Of a stretch of 64,000 nucleotides of DNA, positions 1-9,607 are shown in pieces. The stretch lies in assembly GCA_903632075.3 (NCBI GenBank), contig CAHIKZ030003485.1:1653501-1717500 (forward strand), in the 5' to 3' direction. The notes under the pieces were generated by a model that did not search any database, was not told the origin of the DNA, and was given only the letters and a program-made list of their open reading frames with translations. Positions within the stretch are counted from its first letter, which is position 1. Every line of letters starts with the position of its first letter. Origin of the DNA: Acanthosepion pharaonis (lineage: Eukaryota; Mollusca; Cephalopoda; Sepiida; Sepiidae). Made by a program: the position numbers and the translations under genes.

Positions 1-187
1 TAGTTCTCATATCAGAAGCTACAAGTTCTTCCTAGCATATTCCCATTATGCACAGATTTTAACCCAAGGAAATTCTTACCTATGTAGAGCTTGTCTCCCA
101 GCTTTTTGTTTTAATCTTAAAATCAAGTCATATGCAAGTCTGAAAAGTAATTTAATAAATTTGTTGGAATTAGAGAAAGATACTCAC

Positions 188-293
188 CCATAATACGTGA
201 ATAGGAACATAACTTGGTGTTTCAGGATTTTTGTATAACCATAATTCCTCCTTTTCTATGTGCCTTACAAATGGTTCTAAATGTTCTGTATAA
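188..293 (-). CDS. PLPP4: PLPP4/PLPP5-like phospholipid phosphatase, coding exon 2 (gene runs off left edge)
   Basis: This exon encodes 36 residues including the segments EHLEPFVRHI and EELWLYKNPETPSYVP. They match the conserved N-terminal stretch of animal PLPP4/PLPP5 (formerly PPAPDC1A/B), where vertebrates have a similar EEIWLYKNP block after the first membrane segment. The family are integral membrane PAP2-type enzymes that dephosphorylate phosphatidate and diacylglycerol pyrophosphate without magnesium. On the minus strand the exon is bounded by an acceptor ending TTTTAG and a donor GTGAGT. It joins the preceding exon in frame: two bases plus 106 bases make 36 codons. The catalytic PAP2 motifs (KxxxxxxRP, PSGH-type, SRxxxxxH) would lie in exons beyond the left edge. 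PLPP4 and PLPP5 cannot be told apart from this much sequence. Confidence 0.85.
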
Positions 294-512
294 CTAAAAG
301 AAAAAATAAGAAAGTCATCATAAAAAGAGGTTTCATAAAAAAAGATTCAAAAATCAAAATGAACATAACCATGTATTTTAATTTTACCATAACTCTATAT
401 TTTTCATCTTAATTAACCTGTTCACTGCCAACTATATTTAATATTATAATTTGTCAGGTAGAAAGCCTTCTTTGCATCCTTAAAATAAATTTATTTTAAT
501 AAATTAATGTTT

Positions 513-517
<5 letters not shown>

Positions 518-551
<34 letters not shown>
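518..551. repeat. (TA)n microsatellite
   Basis: Uninterrupted alternating TA of about 34 bases followed by TACACA, within the PLPP-like intron. Confidence 0.9.
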
Positions 552-558
<7 letters not shown>

Positions 559-881
559 AGGTCCAAAGTTGTGTAAACATTGACAAGTTATCATCAACAA
601 AGTAAATATGTAAATTTCCTGTATTTGCTAATTTCTTTTATTTGATCCTGATTGATATCTTGCAAAAAAGACAATTAAATATCTACTCTGATTCTAAATA
701 CATGACCAACTAAGATGGCTTATCTATAGCAGGAAGCAACAGATAAAATCCAAAGATATGTAAGTAATTGAAGAAATTCATATTTTTTAATCCAAACACA
801 CAAAGTTGAAAAGAATTTTTCAAAACAATATTCAAAATCTTTCATCAAAGTTTTTAAGAGGATGTGTGAGGCTATATGAAA

Positions 882-999
882 ACTGACTTAATTTAAACTT
901 CATAAATAAAAACCATTATTGATTATAAAGTCTGACAGTTTGATCCAGACTTTATAATCAATAATGGTTTTTGTTTATGAAGTGGAAATTAAGTCAGAC
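882..999. repeat. Near-perfect 118-bp palindrome (hairpin), arms about 53 bp
   Basis: The left arm (about 882-934, starting ACTGACTTAATTT) is the near-exact reverse complement of the right arm (about 947-999, ending AATTAAGTCAG). The spacer is about 12 bases, and only a few mismatches lie near the outer third. It sits within the PLPP-like intron, so it would fold into a long double-stranded stem in the pre-mRNA. It may be a small foldback MITE, although no clear target duplication was found. Confidence 0.85.
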
Positions 1000-1233
1000 A
1001 TCTATTGTTCTGAAGGTAAGCTAAGATTTCATGACTTAACAGTGGCTTTCAGAAATATTTCAAGTATAAATTAAAATTGCTTTTCAAAATCTTGTCATTT
1101 TTAATTCCTACTTCAAATATAAGCATAGTTAATAAAAAGACATAAGTGTTTCAGTCCAAACCTAAGCATGATTCTTGATCAATTTAAAAGGTTTAATCAA
1201 AAGTAAAGAAATAAATAATTGTGTTATACTTAC

Positions 1234-1331
1234 AGGTAAAAGAAAAAAACCAAGATTCGCAGAATAATTTCTGCCCAAATATTTTCAACCAAACTGATAA
1301 GCTTCATTCTTTTTCTCATATAAAATGCCAT
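1234..1331 (-). CDS. PLPP4: PLPP4/PLPP5-like phospholipid phosphatase, first coding exon
   Basis: This is the start of the PLPP-like reading frame on the minus strand. An ATG at 1331 opens a frame that also has in-frame ATGs at codons 5 and 9; the third (at 1307) gives an N terminus (MKLISLVENIW) of about the length seen in vertebrate PLPP4. An in-frame TAA lies a few codons upstream of 1331, so coding cannot extend further. The segment EIILRILVFFFY is hydrophobic and would be the first membrane helix. The donor GTAAGT follows the exon at 1233. The phase (two spare bases) fits exon 2 exactly. A pyrimidine-rich CCACAG just upstream (about 1365 on the minus strand) suggests that an untranslated first exon lies further right. 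Which ATG is used is uncertain. Confidence 0.75.
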
Positions 1332-1423
1332 GAAAGATGACAATTACATATGCTAACAAGTGTCTGTGGAAAGAAAAAGGAAAATTTTAAAACTCTAAAA
1401 TTGGAATTGAAGGAATTTCTCTC

Positions 1424-1433
1424 TCTATATATG

Positions 1434-1466
<33 letters not shown>
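1424..1466. repeat. TA/CA compound microsatellite
   Basis: Alternating TATATA followed by about thirteen CA units, ending exactly at the Tc1-type element's left TA. Confidence 0.85.
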
Positions 1467-1468
1467 TA

Positions 1469-1834
1469 CAGTTCCAAAGTTTGAGGTCACCACTGGTAAT
1501 TTTTTTAAACTGACCCCCAAAATAGTTGTTTTGTACTTTAAATAAGAGAAAATTATTATACATGGCTAAAAAAAAAAGTGAGACATGATTTTTTTCTATT
1601 AGAAATTTTATTATGAGAAAAAAAGGTTTTGTTCTCATCAAAATATCCTCCTTCAGCTTTGATTAATGCAGTACAAATTTTTGCCATTCATTGCAAAAGT
1701 TTCTCAAAGTATAAGTTTGATAATTGATTCCATTCTTTTCTCAATGACTCTAAGAGCTCTTTTTCATTTTTTTTCACTCTTCTGTCAAGTTCATTGCATT
1801 CTAATTCTGGGAATGGCTTCAAACTTATGAACTG
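1469..1834 (-). mobile_element. Internally deleted Tc1-type transposon with terminal inverted repeats
   Basis: The ends are inverted repeats: the left reads CAGTTCCAAAGTTT and the right, on the other strand, CAGTTCATAAGTTT. Each is flanked by a TA (1467-1468 and 1835-1836), the usual target of Tc1/mariner elements, and the inverted similarity extends through flanking CACTA. Between them, the minus strand encodes a degraded C-terminal transposase tail: segments like LDRRVKKNEKELLESLRKEW, then WMAKICTALIKAEGGYFDEN, typical of the end of Tc1 transposases. At about 366 bp most of the roughly 1 kb coding region is missing, including the catalytic DDE residues. It is a non-autonomous relic. Confidence 0.75.
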
Positions 1835-1902
1835 TAGTGTATATATATATGTGATAGTAAAGAACGATTGTCCTCATATGCTTATTATAATATGTAGATT
1901 TA

Positions 1903-2362
1903 GTAAGCTGATGAAATAAATTTGTGAAATAAAAAAGCAATAAATAATAATATTGATAATAAGACTAATAATATTTATAATATATTAGTAGGCCTTTTTA
2001 CCAAATTGATGAATGATGAGAAAGATGTTAAAAATAAGAATTTTCAGATATGCCTGTGTCCTTTCTCAATGAGATGAGAAATAAAAAGATGAAGTGGGAT
2101 TTTTGTTTTGTTTTTTTCCACATGTAGAGATCTACTTGGTTTAGGCTGGTTGTAGTAGGTTTGTAGAAGGTATTTTGTGGAAACTATATTCATTGAGCAT
2201 ACCTAAATTTCCATTTAAAGCTAGAATGTGTTAATTTATTTTAAAAGTGTATTTTAACTTAGACGTCTTGTATTCTTGTTAGCATTTAAATGAAGACATT
2301 AAAAAAACACAACTGCGCATCTAATGTTGTCAATGCTATGGTCTGGTTGGTTGAAATGTGCA
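1903..2362 (+). repeat. Left arm of Penelope inverted repeat
   Basis: Reverse-complement partner of 3287-3712. Similarity runs from a block near 1911 (ATGAAATAAATTT) to one near 2336-2362 (CTATGGTCTGGTTGGT). Confidence 0.75.
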
Positions 2363-2500
2363 ACTACAGTGAAATTGTTGTTAACTTTGAAAGTCTTTTT
2401 ATGAATATTAAACCAAAGACGGAATTTTGTACCTGTTTCACCAATATAATTTCCTATATTATATTTGAACTGTCACAAGTCAAGGGAGGAGGTCAGATTA
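2280..2500 (-). pseudogene. Penelope-like GIY-YIG endonuclease remnant
   Basis: The minus-strand translation gives GNYIGETGTKFRLWFNIHKK, then VVAHFNQPDHSIDNIRCAVV. These match the YxGET, R-x-x-x-H and HFN-x-x-x-HS blocks of Penelope GIY-YIG domains. Stops on both sides break the frame. The opposite arm near 3290-3340 carries a plus-strand copy of the last block (HQLDHSNDNIRC). Confidence 0.7.
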
Positions 2501-2923
2501 CTGTGGGTGTGATAGCTGGCATAAAAATACTATCAGTGATAAAATGTTTAAAAACTTGAAATCAGGTTTTATTACATGTTACATTACCTTGGTAAGTAGT
2601 TGATTTTTGTTCTCTAAATAATCTAAGGAGTGTATATCGATTTGGAGATTATTGCTTGGCATTAAGTGGGGTCTTACTAAATATCTTATTAATTGCATTT
2701 CAAAATTTTTAATACTGGAAATCTTTTAGTAAGATATCAGTGTGTGAATGTTGTAATTGAAATTTGAAACTTTGGGAATTCTGGGATTTTTTTGATTTTT
2801 TTATTATTATTTTTTATTTGTTTTGTAGGTTAGTAGAATATTTCTAATATGTTTGGAAGCCCTAGTGATTGATTTTTTGATAATTTTAAGGGGACAATTT
2901 TTATTGAGAAAGTAATTGAATAG

Positions 2924-3289
2924 TTATCCTATATGCTTTTTGCAATTCCCATTGTCAGAACACATACATTTCATGTGTAAACACTGGCTAGAAATTATTG
3001 ATTTTTCTAGGTTGGTAGGGTGGCAGCTGTTAAAGTTTAGGTAGCAATGACTATTTGTAGGTTTAGTGTATAGTGATATGGAGATGTGGCTGTTGTTTGG
3101 ACATACTAGTACATCCAGAAAGGAAATGGAAATGGCTAAATATTCCCTTGTAAATTTGATTGTGCAGTGAAAATTTTTGATGCATTGTTTGAAGTCACGG
3201 AGAGTGTTCTCACCATGTATCCATATAAAAAAGATATTACCTATGTATCTGTGGTAGTGGAGATTTTCTAAATGATATCTACTTAACAT
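2924..3289 (-). pseudogene. Penelope-like reverse transcriptase fragment
   Basis: Open frame of about 121 codons with the Penelope-type signature around the catalytic box. Here HRYIGNIFFIWIHGE stands where the family has a YIDDIFFIW-type motif, so both catalytic aspartates are replaced. It is followed by IKFTREYLAISISFLDV and LYTKPTNSHCYLNFNSCHP, which correspond to the conserved thumb-proximal blocks of the family. The upstream fingers domain is absent because the fragment abuts the inverted arm. Cannot be active. Confidence 0.8.
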
Positions 3290-3707
3290 ATTTCCACCAA
3301 CTAGACCATAGCAATGATAACATTAGATGCATCCTTTTAGTGTCTTTATTTAAATGTCAACAAGAACACCAAAAGTCCAAGTTAAAATACATTTTTAAAA
3401 TAAATTCACACACTCTAAATTTAAATAGGAATTTAGGTATAGTCAATGAATACAGTTTCCACAAAATACCTTCTACAACTCTAATTCTAGCAAACAACTA
3501 GCGGAAAACTAGTAGATCTTTTCAGTAACATGCAAAAAAAAAAAAAAACAAAAAAAAAAACAAATCCCAAAATACCAATTTTTAACATCTTTCTCATCAT
3601 GCTTCCATTTGGTCAAAAGGCTGATTCATATACAATAAATATTATTAGTCTTATTATTAATACTATTATTTTTGTTGTTTTTATCTCATAAATTTATTTC
3701 AGCAGTC

Positions 3708-3712
<5 letters not shown>
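3287..3712 (-). repeat. Right arm of Penelope inverted repeat
   Basis: Reverse-complement partner of 1903-2362. Two long A runs at about 3534-3560 interrupt it, and a (TA)n tract at 3712-3766 adjoins its outer end. Confidence 0.75.

Positions 3713-3766
<54 letters not shown>
3712..3766. repeat. (AT)n microsatellite
   Basis: About 55 bases of uninterrupted AT alternation directly outside the right Penelope arm. Confidence 0.9.
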
Positions 3767-3769
<3 letters not shown>

Positions 3770-3770
<1 letters not shown>

Positions 3771-5980
3771 AGTGGGTTAGCCAATCTGTATCAGTGACAA
3801 AATACAAATTAAACTGACCCTCTACTATTTTTGCTAAATCAAATGCAACATAGACAACAAGAAGAGAAATAATCAAATAGGCAGATATTTGTTTTAACAG
3901 AAAATATTTTTATATAACAAGTACACACGATATAATAAAGTGGTTTAAAACACTTTAGGGTTCTTGGTTGTGTGATCAAGGGTAATATAAAAGGTATTAT
4001 GCTATAGATCTGGTAAGGAATTAAACAGTTTATGTTGATGGTGAAATTGAATGAAATAGATTGCTTGACTTACTGTAGAGTTGTCTCACTTTGACTGATA
4101 TAATTACGATTTCTTTTATGTTGTTAAGATATTGAGTTGGTAACCCTAACCCTGCTGAGACTTCCACAAGTTGGGTTGATGTCAATAAAAATTAACTTTT
4201 AGAAGGATTCGTGTGACGAGTTGATTATTTTGAGGGCTCACTGACCAAGTCACATCAAAGTTTCATATTTATGAGTTTTCTTGATTATGTGGGAGCTTGA
4301 GAACATTTACATTTTTTTGGTGCGTTAACTCTGAACGGATCAACTCAAGATCAACTTGAAGTCAACGATACAGATGTAGGCAGAAACATGACATTATTAT
4401 TTATGGACCAATCAGAAAGCAATGTTTTGTACTGAACTCTGGAACCGATTATGGGTTGAAGAATAGTAGGATAGAATGAGCTCCCTAACTTGAGTTGGCA
4501 GTAAGTCTAGAAGGACAACCCTGAATTTAAAACAATGGAGAAGGACATGAGAAATGTTATGATGTTGATTTGGGGTTAGTAGAGACAAACGCCAAATAAC
4601 ACGTAACAATAAAAAGGGTTTTAATAGGTTGGTAAAAAGGTACAGAAATCGCCTGAGTAGTCAATAACTAGCTCAGCTAAGAACTTCTCCGTCTATCTGT
4701 CTTCCCCATGTCAACTGACATGCCAATATTTAAAGTCTTTGTTCACAGACGCAGACAAGTTCATCTTCAAGAGGGGTGGTAGGTTTCTGACACAGCAAGA
4801 AACAACTCCACTATTTTTCCAAAAACATTATTGTAATTCACAGATAATAAAAAAAGGAATCTTTGGCAAGTCATGATCACCTACATCCTGAAAGGACATG
4901 ATATTTAAAAAAGATGTTACTTTCCATCTTCAGTTATACAAACCAAACCAAATTTATTTCAGTCTTTACTCTGAATACAATATACATTCGTCTAGAACCA
5001 ATAAAATATTGTAACAATTTACTTAACTTTGTCTGTTACAAGATTAGAGTATCAAGTGAAACTCAAACAAGTTTGGGTCTGTCAGTGGATTTGTTAACTA
5101 CAACACGTGGCTAATGAATGAAATATAATAAATAAATTGTAATAGCAATTTGCTTATTGCAACAGAAATAGCAAAATAAAGTCTGAAACAAAATTAGGAA
5201 TTATATCTTTCTCTAGATCAGTTAAATTATTTGCAAGTATGTATAGGGACAATTTTTTAAAACATCAATTTTCTCCAAAAGAATTAAGGAGCATAGAATA
5301 TTAAGTCATTTTTAAGGATTTAACCCAAGATGTGTTCCATAAATAATGTCCAATAAATCAGAAGATAATTGTCAATCCTGTATATGATGGAAACAATTAT
5401 ATTCCCTAAAAATGTTGTTTATTATAATTAAATCTAGCACAGTATCATTGAAAAAACAAGATGAGCTGCTCACTAGCCCACAGACTAGGATCAATGTCTA
5501 CTGTCTGTAAGCTCTGTGAAAACTGTTATAATGACACATTATTCATATCACCAAATATTTAAAACTAACAAAATATAGACTTATTTTTTATTTCTATGAC
5601 ATTCCAAGTACTTTTTCAGTAATATTTTTCATTACTCTAAAAGAGAGAATAGGCTTGAAATGATGCTGAGTTCATTTTGAATTTCTCTGCTTCTTGCTTG
5701 GAGTAAATCAAATATCAAGATTCTGAGAATTGTATTTGTCAACAAAGGAATTGCTGACAAAGACGAAAAAAAAACTATGGAAAAAAAATGATCATAAATA
5801 ATTTCTTAATTGTACAAAACTTAAATATAGCTTGAAGAAACTGTGACATACTGAAAATTACTGCCAGAAATAAAAAGGTGGGATAAATCCTCTTCAGTGG
5901 TCAGCTTTTTGGTCAATCCTCATCAAAGAGGATCATTGATAAGTTTGAAATATTAAACAACAAAACAGAATTACCAATAA
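3770..5980. other. Intergenic stretch without a recognisable gene
   Basis: AT-rich with scattered short open frames that show no family signature. The segment at about 4785-4920 is repeated at 22665-22790. A short CCCTAACCCT run at 4144-4153 is too brief to be telomeric. Nothing else was supported. Confidence 0.6.
4785..4920 (+). repeat. Dispersed repeat, copy 1 (pair with 22665-22790)
   Basis: Shares ordered blocks with the second copy, including CAAGAAAC, TCCACTATTTTTCC versus TTCACTATATTTCC, and CAGATAATAA versus TAGATAATAA, followed by a CATGAT block and GATATGATA-like sequence. The family is not recognised. Confidence 0.55.
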
Positions 5981-5983
5981 AAA

Positions 5984-6494
5984 TGTAGCAAAGAAAATGT
6001 TGAATTACCTTGTCAAACCTAGCGACAGCATGTCACATGTAATTTATTTTGGAAAATGTAACGAAAAAGAAAGTTACTTACTGAGAAAAAGGGCATGTGT
6101 TCTGCATGATATGCCAAAGACGGAATATCCAAAATAGAAACAAGTCAGTCACAGATGTTGCCATAAATGTATCTGAGATATGCTGATTGTGTATCCTCTC
6201 CTACTTGTCAACCAATGAAAAAATTGTTCCATTAATAAAAGCAGTTTGTGTTCTCAAATTGGTGAGAAAAACAATTTTGTTTATTTTACCTCATCCGTTG
6301 ACTGGTGTGTCAGATTTCTAACTGTTTATGTGTATTGGGATTTGTGACACAGGACCTGCGAATCAAGATTGTTCTGCTCCTGGATCTTTGAGAGTCTTTA
6401 ATTGTGCTTTGTTTACTTCATTGATTGTGGAAGTAATCTACCACATCAATTTCTGTAAAGGGATTTTATTCCAAGCACAATGAAACTGACTACA
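5984..6494 (+). repeat. 5' LTR of family A element
   Basis: Begins TGTAGCAAAGAAAATG and ends GACTACA, giving the TG...CA ends usual for LTRs. It is similar along its length to the solo LTR at 41913-42347 and to both ends of the 3' LTR. A TATA-like AATAAAAGCAG occurs near 6233. Confidence 0.8.
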
Positions 6495-6507
6495 AGTTAT
6501 TTCAGCA
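6495..6507 (+). promoter_or_regulatory. Conserved 13-base block after 5' LTR (candidate primer site)
   Basis: AGTTATTTCAGCA lies immediately after the LTR. Related blocks AGCTATTTCGGCA and AGCTATTTTGGCA sit in the same place in the family C and D elements. It lacks the TGG start expected for pairing with a tRNA 3' end. See the findings. Confidence 0.45.
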
Positions 6508-6508
6508 T

Positions 6509-6945
6509 CATGACAGATATGTTTTGACATCAAATTGATACCCAAATTTGATGGCTCAGTGAATGGACAAGCAATTACTGGATGGATTGAACTTGTTTGT
6601 GATCTGTGTAGAATCAAGAAGGTTGAATGTGTTTTTCCCTTGAGATTGACTGGTGGGGCATTTGCTGTCGACCAGCAGCTAAGTACAGAGCAAAAAGCAG
6701 ATGCCGAACAGATAAAAGAAGCCCTGCAGATTGCCTTTGTGCCAGATCATTTTTTAGCCTACGAGCAGTTTGTGGAGTGGCAAAAGAAGCTAGCAGGACT
6801 ATTTGGTGGGATATCCAAGGAAGGACCAGCAGGATTACCAGTACACATCTTCCAGGATGGAAGATATGACTACAACTCAAATGTTGGACTGAGCTTGTGT
6901 ACTATGACTGAGGAAATGGCTGTGGCTAGTCAGAGCAGCAACTGA
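6509..6945 (+). pseudogene. gag remnant, family A
   Basis: After an ATG near 6509 and a one-base frameshift, the frame reads LIPKFDGS, then GWIELVCDLCRIKKVE, PLRLTGGAFAVDQQL and EQIKEALQIAF. The same ordered blocks occur in the gag remnants at 57490-58041 and on the minus strand near 50558-50796. These are structural proteins that assemble the retrotransposon particle. The sequence then jumps out of frame, losing the C-terminal part. Confidence 0.75.
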
Positions 6946-7049
6946 TAAACTTCCAAAAGTTAAACGTCAGGAGGATATATGATGCTATTCATGCTCTGGG
7001 TAGAATCACATTTCCAATGACTTCCCAGTTTGTCAGCTACTCAGGACAC

Positions 7050-7125
7050 ATGTAACAATGTGTTGCTTCCAGTGTCATGGATTAGGCCACATTGTTTCAC
7101 TGTGTCCAGGGAAAAGAGGAAGGGG
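7050..7125 (+). pseudogene. CCHC zinc knuckle remnant of gag, family A
   Basis: One frame reads CCFQCHGLGHIVSLCPGK, a CX2CX4HX4C nucleic-acid-binding knuckle. It lies between the gag remnant and the protease remnant, the expected place for nucleocapsid. Confidence 0.7.
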
Positions 7126-7188
7126 AAAAGATGTCAGCAGCAATCTTTTCCCCCAAGCGAGTTGTGAATGAGGTGCTCACAGTTTTAG

Positions 7189-7512
7189 ATGTTCACATGA
7201 ATGGAATCAAGAGAGTCACACTTGTGGACACAGACACTCACAAGTAAGTCAGCCTGTCATTCCAGGTGGGAGATGGATGTACTCACCATAAATAGTAACA
7301 CCCTCAAATGCAGTGGAGTTGAAAATATTAAGCTTGACATGAACAATACGAATCCTCTCAACATCAAGATCATGGTAGCGGAAGGAGAGCTATTGGGTTT
7401 TGACCTGTTGCTTGGGTTCAACTCTAGTAAAAAGCTGGATGAACTCCAAATAACGGAGTGTGGCAATGTACAGTTTTCTAAGGGTGGAATGGCTTGTTGC
7501 ACCGCCATTTAA
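7189..7512 (+). pseudogene. Aspartic protease remnant, family A
   Basis: A frame reads DVHMNGIKRVTLVDTDTHK then a stop. The related copy at 33478 has ALVDMGCSKSLI, so the ancestral active site was LVDTG-like and is damaged in both copies. It is followed by a frame with KCSGVENIKLDM and ELLGFDLLLGFNSSKK, matching the protease C-terminal part also seen in the 49-kb and 58-kb elements. Confidence 0.7.
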
Positions 7513-7534
7513 ATAGAAGAACCCAATTTCTGTG

Positions 7535-7715
7535 ATGAATTCAATCCAAACAAGAAGATATGGGTCACATCATAGAAGTTGTCAGGTGATCAAACAAGGG
7601 AGAATTTGCAAAACAGGATGCACAAGTACTCAATACCAAAAGGTATCAAGGAAGAAAATGACCATGAGCTGCAGGCCTGGCTTGATAACAGGTCCTGATG
7701 TGATGCAACATCTTC
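7535..7715 (+). pseudogene. Protease-RT junction remnant, family A
   Basis: Decayed sequence parallel to 33830-34010 of the related copy: blocks coding for FNPNKK and PKGIKEEN-like text with frameshifts. The RT core that should follow is deleted. Confidence 0.55.
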
Positions 7716-8260
7716 TCATGGTGTGGAAAGCTGGTGGGTCACATTTATGTGTGCGATTGACTCTGTGTTGCTGCATCATTTGTTAAATGCAGAACAGTGT
7801 CGATCATGTTTGCCTGGGATGACAGATACCCGCCTTAAGAATATGACTGAGGACATAGCAGCAAGAATACACCAGAATGACCCTGCACACGTCAAGTGGT
7901 GCACAAACAGACACACTTATAGAGTGTGGGTTGATGCAAGTTCTCTCACCACAGCGGTTTCATTGGAGGTTGACAGAAGTGTTGAAGTGGACACGTTGGC
8001 TGTGGCCTGTGAAGGATGCACAACATATCAATTTATCAAAATTGGATGCATCAATTTAGCACTACAGTGTGCGACAACGGAGCTGCATCTCTTCACAGAC
8101 TCCACATGTATGCACTGGTGGTTATTAGATATGCTCACTGGCAAAGCCAGAATATGAACCTAGGCAGCAACTGAGATATTGATGCGGAGGCATTTGAATA
8201 TTCCTGAAAAGTTGGTCAAAGAGTATAAGTTATTGATCACCATAACTTTAGTGACGTTGA
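7700..8260 (+). pseudogene. RNase H remnant, family A
   Basis: The frame from 7723 contains RVWVDASSLTTAVSLEVD and LHLFTDSTCMHWWLLDML. The WVDAS and FTDS aspartates are in the positions of catalytic acidic residues of LTR-element RNase H. The frame ends at GKARI then a stop, and the similarity to 34600-35040 continues beyond it. Confidence 0.65.
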
Positions 8261-8389
8261 GTGAGAACCAAGTAGATAAGCTCACAAGAGTACCGCAATG
8301 ATGGTATGATGCAATCAAAAAGAAGGTTGAAATAGCACAACTTATATGCGCTTCCATGGTGAACGAAACCTCTCTAGATCAGATAAATT

Positions 8390-8935
8390 CCATACATTGC
8401 GAGAGTGGACATCTTGGTGTCAGGTGGATGCTGTATTTTGTGAGATGAGTTTACAACATCCAAGGTGGCCATCAGGAAAATGGTCAGAAAATGTAAGGAA
8501 TGCCAGTCAATTGAAACAGTCCTAAGTCATTGGCCATGGATCAACTTAAGTGTGACAAGAATCTGGACCCACTTGGGAATGGATATTATGCATTATGGTG
8601 GACAACACTACCTTACATTGATTCATGGTGGCCCAGTCAATTTGCAATATGACAATACCTGCTTCAGAAATACTCAAGAAGCATTAGCTGACTGCTGGAA
8701 ACTATTTTTTTAAACAAGGCCCACCATCAGAAATCATAAATGACAATGACACTGTATTTCGCAGTAAGTCCTTTAAAGATTTCTTGGATGACTGGGGAGT
8801 CCAACTTCATTTCCATTGTGCATATGTTCCTGCAGGAAATGGCATAAGGGAAATATCTTATCAGAGCATAAAAAGAATTGCAGCAAGAAAGCAGTGTCCA
8901 ATAATGGAGGTAGTGTACTGGCATAATATCATGCC
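8390..8935 (+). pseudogene. Integrase remnant, family A
   Basis: Blocks in order: a histidine pair (HCESGH) and a KCKEC cysteine pair, consistent with the HHCC zinc-binding region. They are followed by LGMDIMHYG, then, after a frameshift, PSEIINDNDTVFRSKSF and YVPAGNGIRE, which together fit the D, D, E integrase core. Stops and shifts between blocks make it non-functional. Confidence 0.75.
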
Positions 8936-9404
8936 GAAGAATGACACGATATGATTCACTGTTATCAATTTAGAAGAGAATTAATACAATATTATCACCT
9001 GATTGTTGTAAGAATCATTTCATGTACAAAGTTGCAAACAGAGTATGAGTAAAAGCTCCACATGGCTGGCGTACCTCCAGGTATCAAGTGGGTCATGTGA
9101 CAGACATTGTAAGTCCACAAAAAATAATTTAATAAGTTGACTGGATGCCTCAGCATGTAAAAGATCTTCATCTTTTCATCGACTCTGGTACATCGACGTA
9201 CAACTCCAACGACAATTCATCATCTTAAAGTGATTGGATAATTGAGATCTGTGAATCTGATACTTCTAAAGATGAGGAGGTTCTGGAAACTTTGGATACA
9301 CCTGATGACTCCTCAGGGGATCATACTCTAACATACATAAGGGAGATTGTCTCATTATGACGAAACACCAGGATAAAGAGAGCCACTCCAAACTGTCTGA
9401 TTTG

Positions 9405-9418
9405 AGATCATGAGGGAG
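9405..9418 (+). other. Candidate polypurine tract, family A
   Basis: Sequence ATCATGAGGGAG directly precedes the 3' LTR. A similar ATCATGAGATCAGTGGGGAG precedes the family B 3' LTR at 50047. Confidence 0.45.
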
Positions 9419-9607
9419 TGTAGCAAAGAAAATGGCGAATTACCTCATCAAACCAAGCAACCTGCGAATCGAGATTTTGACATTTCTTTCTGTCCCTGGA
9501 TCTTCAAGTTTGATTACTTGTGATTTGTTTACTTTGTTGTGGAAGAAAATCTGCCACATCAATTTCTGAACAGGAATTTAATTCCAAACACAACAAAACT
9601 GACTATA
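9419..9607 (+). repeat. 3' LTR of family A element, internally deleted
   Basis: Starts TGTAGCAAAGAAAATGGCG like the 5' LTR, follows it for about 45 bases, then jumps to the last part (CCTGCGAATCGAG onward) and ends AACTGACTATA. Roughly 320 bases of the LTR middle are missing. Confidence 0.75.

Larger units (their letters stand above)
294..1233 (-). other. Intron between the two PLPP-like coding exons
   Basis: GT/AG-bounded intron of about 940 bases on the minus strand. It is AT-rich, has a (TA)n run near 518-551, and contains the strong hairpin at 882-999 listed separately. No other coding signal was seen. Confidence 0.7.
1903..3712 (-). mobile_element. Degenerate Penelope-like element with inverted tail arms
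   Basis: On the minus strand the order is: an inverted tail copy (3712-3287), a reverse transcriptase fragment (about 3289-2924), a decayed linker, a GIY-YIG endonuclease remnant (about 2500-2290) and a 3' tail (to about 1903). Penelope-like elements are the class of retroelement that joins this RT type to a C-terminal GIY-YIG nuclease. The two outer arms are about 430-460 bp each and are reverse complements of one another with moderate divergence. They share matching blocks such as GAAGGTATTTTGTGGAAAC and GATGAGAAAGATGTTAAAAA. Inverted or tandem partial copies of the tail at the 5' end are a known habit of this class. The RT start and catalytic centre are lost. Confidence 0.75.
5984..9607 (+). 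mobile_element. LTR retrotransposon, family A, degenerate but with both LTRs
   Basis: A 511-bp 5' LTR (5984-6494) and a shortened 3' LTR (9419-9607) flank remnants in the order gag, CCHC knuckle, protease, RNase H, integrase. Protease-RT-RNaseH-integrase order is that of Ty3/Gypsy or Bel/Pao elements, not Copia. Most of the RT is missing. The coding sequence carries many stops and frameshifts. A purine-rich stretch (GATCATGAGGGAG) directly before the 3' LTR is a plausible polypurine tract. The flanks (AAAAA and AAAAT) are compatible with a 5-bp target duplication but too A-rich to be convincing. A related internal fragment lies at 33090-35040 and a solo LTR at 41913-42347. Confidence 0.8.

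Noticed and set aside
2290..2559. 89-codon plus-strand open frame
   Set aside because: It is antisense to the GIY-YIG remnant of the Penelope-like element.
3694..3876. Open frames across TA microsatellites (also 10703-10915, 11410-11687)
   Set aside because: Alternating Tyr-Ile strings from (TA)n are artefacts.
4140..4153. Telomere-like CCCTAACCCT
   Set aside because: Fewer than three units; chance is likely.
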